The notes under the pieces: model-generated | The model's database searches: none | What the model saw: only the letters and a program-made list of their open reading frames with translations | Told to the model about the DNA's origin: nothing | Part shown: one piece after another, positions 23,529-26,685 of the stretch | Layout of the letters: every line of letters begins with the position of its first letter | How positions within the stretch are numbered: the first letter of the stretch is position 1 | Made by a program: the position numbers and the translations under genes | NCBI GenBank assembly: GCA_913050305.1 | Contig: CAJXAS010000005.1 | Coordinates: 1 to 26,685, forward strand | Reading direction: 5' to 3' | DNA: 26,685 nt | Source of the DNA: an uncultured Polaribacter sp. | GTDB taxonomy: Bacteria > Bacteroidota > Bacteroidia > Flavobacteriales > Flavobacteriaceae

Positions 23529-26500
23529 ATGAAAAAACGCGGCTTTAAGTATTTTACTATTTTATTTCTATTAATATCTGTTTCAATGCTTGCTCAAAAC
23601 AAGCAAGACAAGGAACAAATAATAAAAAACAATAATTTAAAAGAGCTAAACATTTTAAAAGAAAAATATTCAGAAGCTTATTCTAAACAAAAAAACAAAG
23701 CATTATTACTTGCCTCTAAAGAGGGCTGGAAAACTAGTTATACAGACGATAACGGCTCTTCTTTTGAGTTGATGCGTGTTTCTGAGGAGGGAAAACCATT
23801 GTACTACAGAACATTTAATGTAGCCGCAGCAAAATCAACAAGAGCTAATTTTTTACATAACAATGGTGGTTTAGGGTTAAATGTTGAAGGCCAAGGGATG
23901 ACTGCATATATTTGGGACGAAGGAATAGCAAGAGCCACCCACCAAGAATATGACGGAGACGGGGGTGAAGATCGGTATTCTGTTGGAGACGGTACTAGCC
24001 TTCTAAGTTTTCACGGCGCTCACGTTACAGGAACCGTTATTGCATCTGGCTTTGAATCTGCAGCGAAAGGAATGGCGCCGAAAGCAAGTGCTGTTGGTTA
24101 TGATTGGAATAATGACGAATCTGAAGTAGCAGAGGCTGCCGCAAACGGAATGTTAATATCAAATCACTCTTATGGTTTTGCTTCAAGGGATGCTGATGGG
24201 GAACCGTCACTTCCAGCTTTCTATTTTGGAGGATATATTAATGATTCTAGAAATTGGGATAATATTTTATACAATGCACCTTATTATTTAATGGTTGTTG
24301 CCGCAGGAAACGAGGGTAACGATGATACTGTAAATTTAGACCCGTTATCGGGGGAAAGTACCTACGATAAATTAACAGGACACTCTACTTCAAAAAATAA
24401 TATAGTAATCGCAAACGGAACTGATGCGGATATAAATGAAGACGGAACCTTAAGTTCTGTGGATATAAATACAAGCAGTTCTGAAGGGCCTACAGATGAT
24501 TTCAGGGTAAAACCAGATCTTATGGGTAATGGAACTGGTTTATATTCTACTTACGACACCACTGATAGTGCATATAATTCTATAACAGGAACTTCAATGG
24601 CTTCTCCTAATGTCGCAGGTTCTTTATTGTTATTACAACAATATTATAAGGAAACGTATGGCAACTTTATGAGAGCATCCACCTTAAAAGGCTTGGCTTT
24701 ACATACTGCAGACGATGTTGCTAGTGTAGGACCAGATGCAGCCTCTGGATGGGGTTTAATGAACGCTAAAAAAGCGGCAGAGACAGTTACAAAAAAAGAC
24801 TTTCAGTCTATAATCTCAGAAATTGAGTTAATAAATGGAAGCACCTACACGGTAGTGGTTAAATCAGACGGGATAGCACCTTTATTAGCCTCTATTTCTT
24901 GGACAGATTTACCAGGGCCTGTAAACTCGGGAACTGTAAATGATCCAACACCGGTTTTAGTAAACGATATAGATATTAGAATTACAAAAGGAGCAGGAGA
25001 TGATTCAGAGACCTTTCTACCTTGGAGACTGACATCTGTGAACACAAATGAAAAAGGAGATAATGTAGTAGACCCATATGAAAGAATAGAAATAGAAAAC
25101 GCATTAGGCGAGTATACTATTACAATTAGTCATAAAGGAGCCCTTGAGGGAGGGTCGCAAAAAATATCATTAATTGCTACAGGTGTTTCTTCAGGAATTG
25201 CCTTGTTGACGAGTGACAGTGCTAAAACAGTTTGTACAGACACGGTATCATTTGATTTTAGTTACGTAGAAACAGTTGGGGGAACTACTACCTTCTCTAT
25301 AGAAGACCTTCCTGCAAACGCAAATGTAAACCTATCTAATACATCTTTAGGTGCAGATGGCCCTCTTACAACGACTTTTAGTAATTTAGATAATGTTGCA
25401 GCGGGACTGTATATTATAAATGTGACTGGAACTAATGGAAATGAGACTACAAAAACACCGATTCAACTAAGAGTAATTCATCCTACGTTTTTAGGAGAGA
25501 TAATTCTACCTACATACCCTACAATGGGTCTTTCAGGAGTTACCGCTGTAAAAATGGATCTTTCTTGGCAAAAAAACAATAACGCAGAATCATATATAGT
25601 GGATGTCTCAGACAATCCTTCATTCGAGTCAATTCTATTTACTGAAACTAGCTACGATGCAAAATTTACAATAAAAGGAATGCAAAATAATACTGTTTAC
25701 TATTGGAGAATAAAGCCCGAGAACTCTTGTGCTTCTGGAGACTATTCTCCTACATATAGTTTCCAAACAGGAATGAGTAATTGTTCTATAGCTTTTGAGG
25801 CAACTGACTTTTCAGAGGCAAGCATGGAAATAACAGCAGGCGAAACTGCTATTGTTTCGATGAACATCTTAGACAATATAATTATTGATAAAATTATAGT
25901 AAATACAGATATTAGCCATACTTGGCCGGGAGATTTAACAATTTCACTAGAGGCACCAGAAAGTATAAACGATAATGTTGTTTTATTCACAAGCCCTTGT
26001 TCAGGAGATGGTGTTGCGGATCTCCAAGACATTACAATTGATGATGCAGCAGACGAGCTAGTGTGTAGTAGTGTTGCTCCTGCGGTTTCAGGATCCGTTG
26101 CACCAGAAAGAAGCATGAGTCTACCTTTTTATGGTAAAGATGCTTTTGGTGAATGGAAATTAGTGCTTTTCGATGCGTATGACGGAGATGGTGGACAGAT
26201 AAATAGTGCGAGTATTACCGTTTGTGATTTACAAACAAATACAAACATACCTTCGTTTCAGCATTCAGATATAGTTGTTGATAAAAACACAAGTTATACA
26301 ATTACGAATGCAGATATGAACACCACTTCAGTCGGAGGAGGCAACCCACATGTATATACATTACTAAGCGTTCCTAATAAGGGTAGTTTGGTCCTTTTTG
26401 GGGTTACCTTGAAAGTTGGAGATACTTTTCAACAAAAACAGATAAAAGGAGGGCTTTTAAAATATGTTAATACACAAACGGCTTCTTTTAGTGATGAGTT

Positions 26501-26685
26501 TAAAGTTGATATAATAAACGGAGTTAAAGGATGGTTGTCAGGTAGTATAATAAAAATAACAGAGGCGACATTAAGTTTAGATAGTAATACACTTCAAGGG
26601 GTTTCTTTTTGGCCGAATCCTGTTAAAAATATTTTTAATGTTAAAATTACAAATCCAGATGCTGAAAAAGTATTTATAAGTTTGT
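23529..26685 (+). CDS. Secreted S8 (subtilisin, KP-43-like) protease with P domain and T9SS sorting tail; 3' end outside window
   Basis: An open frame of 1052 codons runs to the window edge without a stop, starting at ATG 23529. Residues 1-22 form a signal peptide. A propeptide-like part follows to about 115. The catalytic triad is Asp130 (AYIWDEG), His162 (HGAHVTGT) and Ser356 (GTSMASPNVAG), with the oxyanion Asn261 (AAGNEGND). After it come a KP-43-type beta-barrel (LVNDIDIRI ... YERIEIENALGEYTITI), an Ig-like stretch, a fibronectin III-like domain (about 661-748) and a proprotein-convertase P domain (about 760-900, SHTWPGDLTISL). A CSPG/cadherin-3-like repeat (about 911-1011, LKVGDTFQQKQI) is next. 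The beginning of a type IX secretion tail (SFWPNPVKN, from about 1025) is last. It should therefore be exported through the T9SS. Confidence 0.93.
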   Translation, partial: MKKRGFKYFTILFLLISVSMLAQNKQDKEQIIKNNNLKELNILKEKYSEAYSKQKNKALLLASKEGWKTSYTDDNGSSFELMRVSEEGKPLYYRTFNVAAAKSTRANFLHNNGGLGLNVEGQGMTAYIWDEGIARATHQEYDGDGGEDRYSVGDGTSLLSFHGAHVTGTVIASGFESAAKGMAPKASAVGYDWNNDESEVAEAAANGMLISNHSYGFASRDADGEPSLPAFYFGGYINDSRNWDNILYNAPYYLMVVAAGNEGNDDTVNLDPLSGESTYDKLTGHSTSKNNIVIANGTDADINEDGTLSSVDINTSSSEGPTDDFRVKPDLMGNGTGLYSTYDTTDSAYNSITGTSMASPNVAGSLLLLQQYYKETYGNFMRASTLKGLALHTADDVASVGPDAASGWGLMNAKKAAETVTKKDFQSIISEIELINGSTYTVVVKSDGIAPLLASISWTDLPGPVNSGTVNDPTPVLVNDIDIRITKGAGDDSETFLPWRLTSVNTNEKGDNVVDPYERIEIENALGEYTITISHKGALEGGSQKISLIATGVSSGIALLTSDSAKTVCTDTVSFDFSYVETVGGTTTFSIEDLPANANVNLSNTSLGADGPLTTTFSNLDNVAAGLYIINVTGTNGNETTKTPIQLRVIHPTFLGEIILPTYPTMGLSGVTAVKMDLSWQKNNNAESYIVDVSDNPSFESILFTETSYDAKFTIKGMQNNTVYYWRIKPENSCASGDYSPTYSFQTGMSNCSIAFEATDFSEASMEITAGETAIVSMNILDNIIIDKIIVNTDISHTWPGDLTISLEAPESINDNVVLFTSPCSGDGVADLQDITIDDAADELVCSSVAPAVSGSVAPERSMSLPFYGKDAFGEWKLVLFDAYDGDGGQINSASITVCDLQTNTNIPSFQHSDIVVDKNTSYTITNADMNTTSVGGGNPHVYTLLSVPNKGSLVLFGVTLKVGDTFQQKQIKGGLLKYVNTQTASFSDEFKVDIINGVKGWLSGSIIKITEATLSLDSNTLQGVSFWPNPVKNIFNVKITNPDAEKVFISL

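Noticed and set aside
24845..26116. Minus-strand frames at 24845-25045 and 25742-26116
   Set aside because: They lie within the subtilase coding region, which is continuous in frame on the plus strand with recognisable domains; these are shadows.
1..26685. A hidden defence, phage or toxin-antitoxin system
   Set aside because: Every sizeable frame was assigned to housekeeping, envelope or secretion families. No CRISPR-like repeats, recombinase or paired small frames were seen. The most novel signals are the candidate origin and parS-like sites.

Overview
The window looks like a chromosomal segment from a marine-type member of the Flavobacteriaceae (Polaribacter/Tenacibaculum-like; the genus is a guess). 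The evidence is low GC content, several TAnnTTTG-type -7 elements, almost no Shine-Dalgarno sequences, a DUF4175 giant coiled-coil protein next to ybeY and mnmG, a secreted kelch protein, and a subtilase that ends in the start of a type IX secretion (Por) sorting tail. The content is almost entirely core housekeeping. I found no prophage, insertion sequence, CRISPR array, tRNA, rRNA or recognisable defence system.

Left part (1-6743, minus strand): a four-gene cluster runs DUF4175 protein, ybeY (rRNA maturation), mnmG (tRNA wobble-U modification), then a SAM methyltransferase, closed by a strong hairpin at 16-51. Both short gaps flanking mnmG carry a 16-bp palindrome close to the ParB-binding parS consensus. 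Divergent to this cluster are gltX (plus, own terminator) and an SPFH/stomatin-like membrane protein. Next, on the minus strand, come tatA, a DUF2807 envelope protein and rnr (RNase R). A lipid-kinase-family gene follows on the plus strand.

Middle (13936-14479): a 544-bp gene-free region of about 17% GC over its core (hand count of 13981-14400). It contains a 13-bp perfect inverted repeat, TTATCA-type repeats, one TTATCAACA DnaA-box-like nonamer beside an A/T run, and the rpiB promoter. Gene orientation is mostly minus to its left (7 of 10) and mostly plus to its right (9 of 12). I propose it as a candidate chromosomal replication origin. The two parS-like sites lie 11-13 kb away, which would fit an origin-proximal segregation region. 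This is inference that needs skew and marker-frequency data.

Right part (14480-26685, mainly plus): rpiB and an ElaA-type acetyltransferase; a minus-strand pair (RluE-type pseudouridine synthase and aldose-epimerase-like protein); recA with its terminator; a GNAT acetyltransferase; dut (minus); gpsA; an ACT-like protein tightly linked to an MFS exporter; a secreted kelch protein; and a large KP-43-like S8 protease cut off by the window end. The themes are translation and RNA processing (gltX, mnmG, ybeY, rluE, rnr), DNA maintenance (recA, dut, possible oriC/parS) and envelope or secretion functions.
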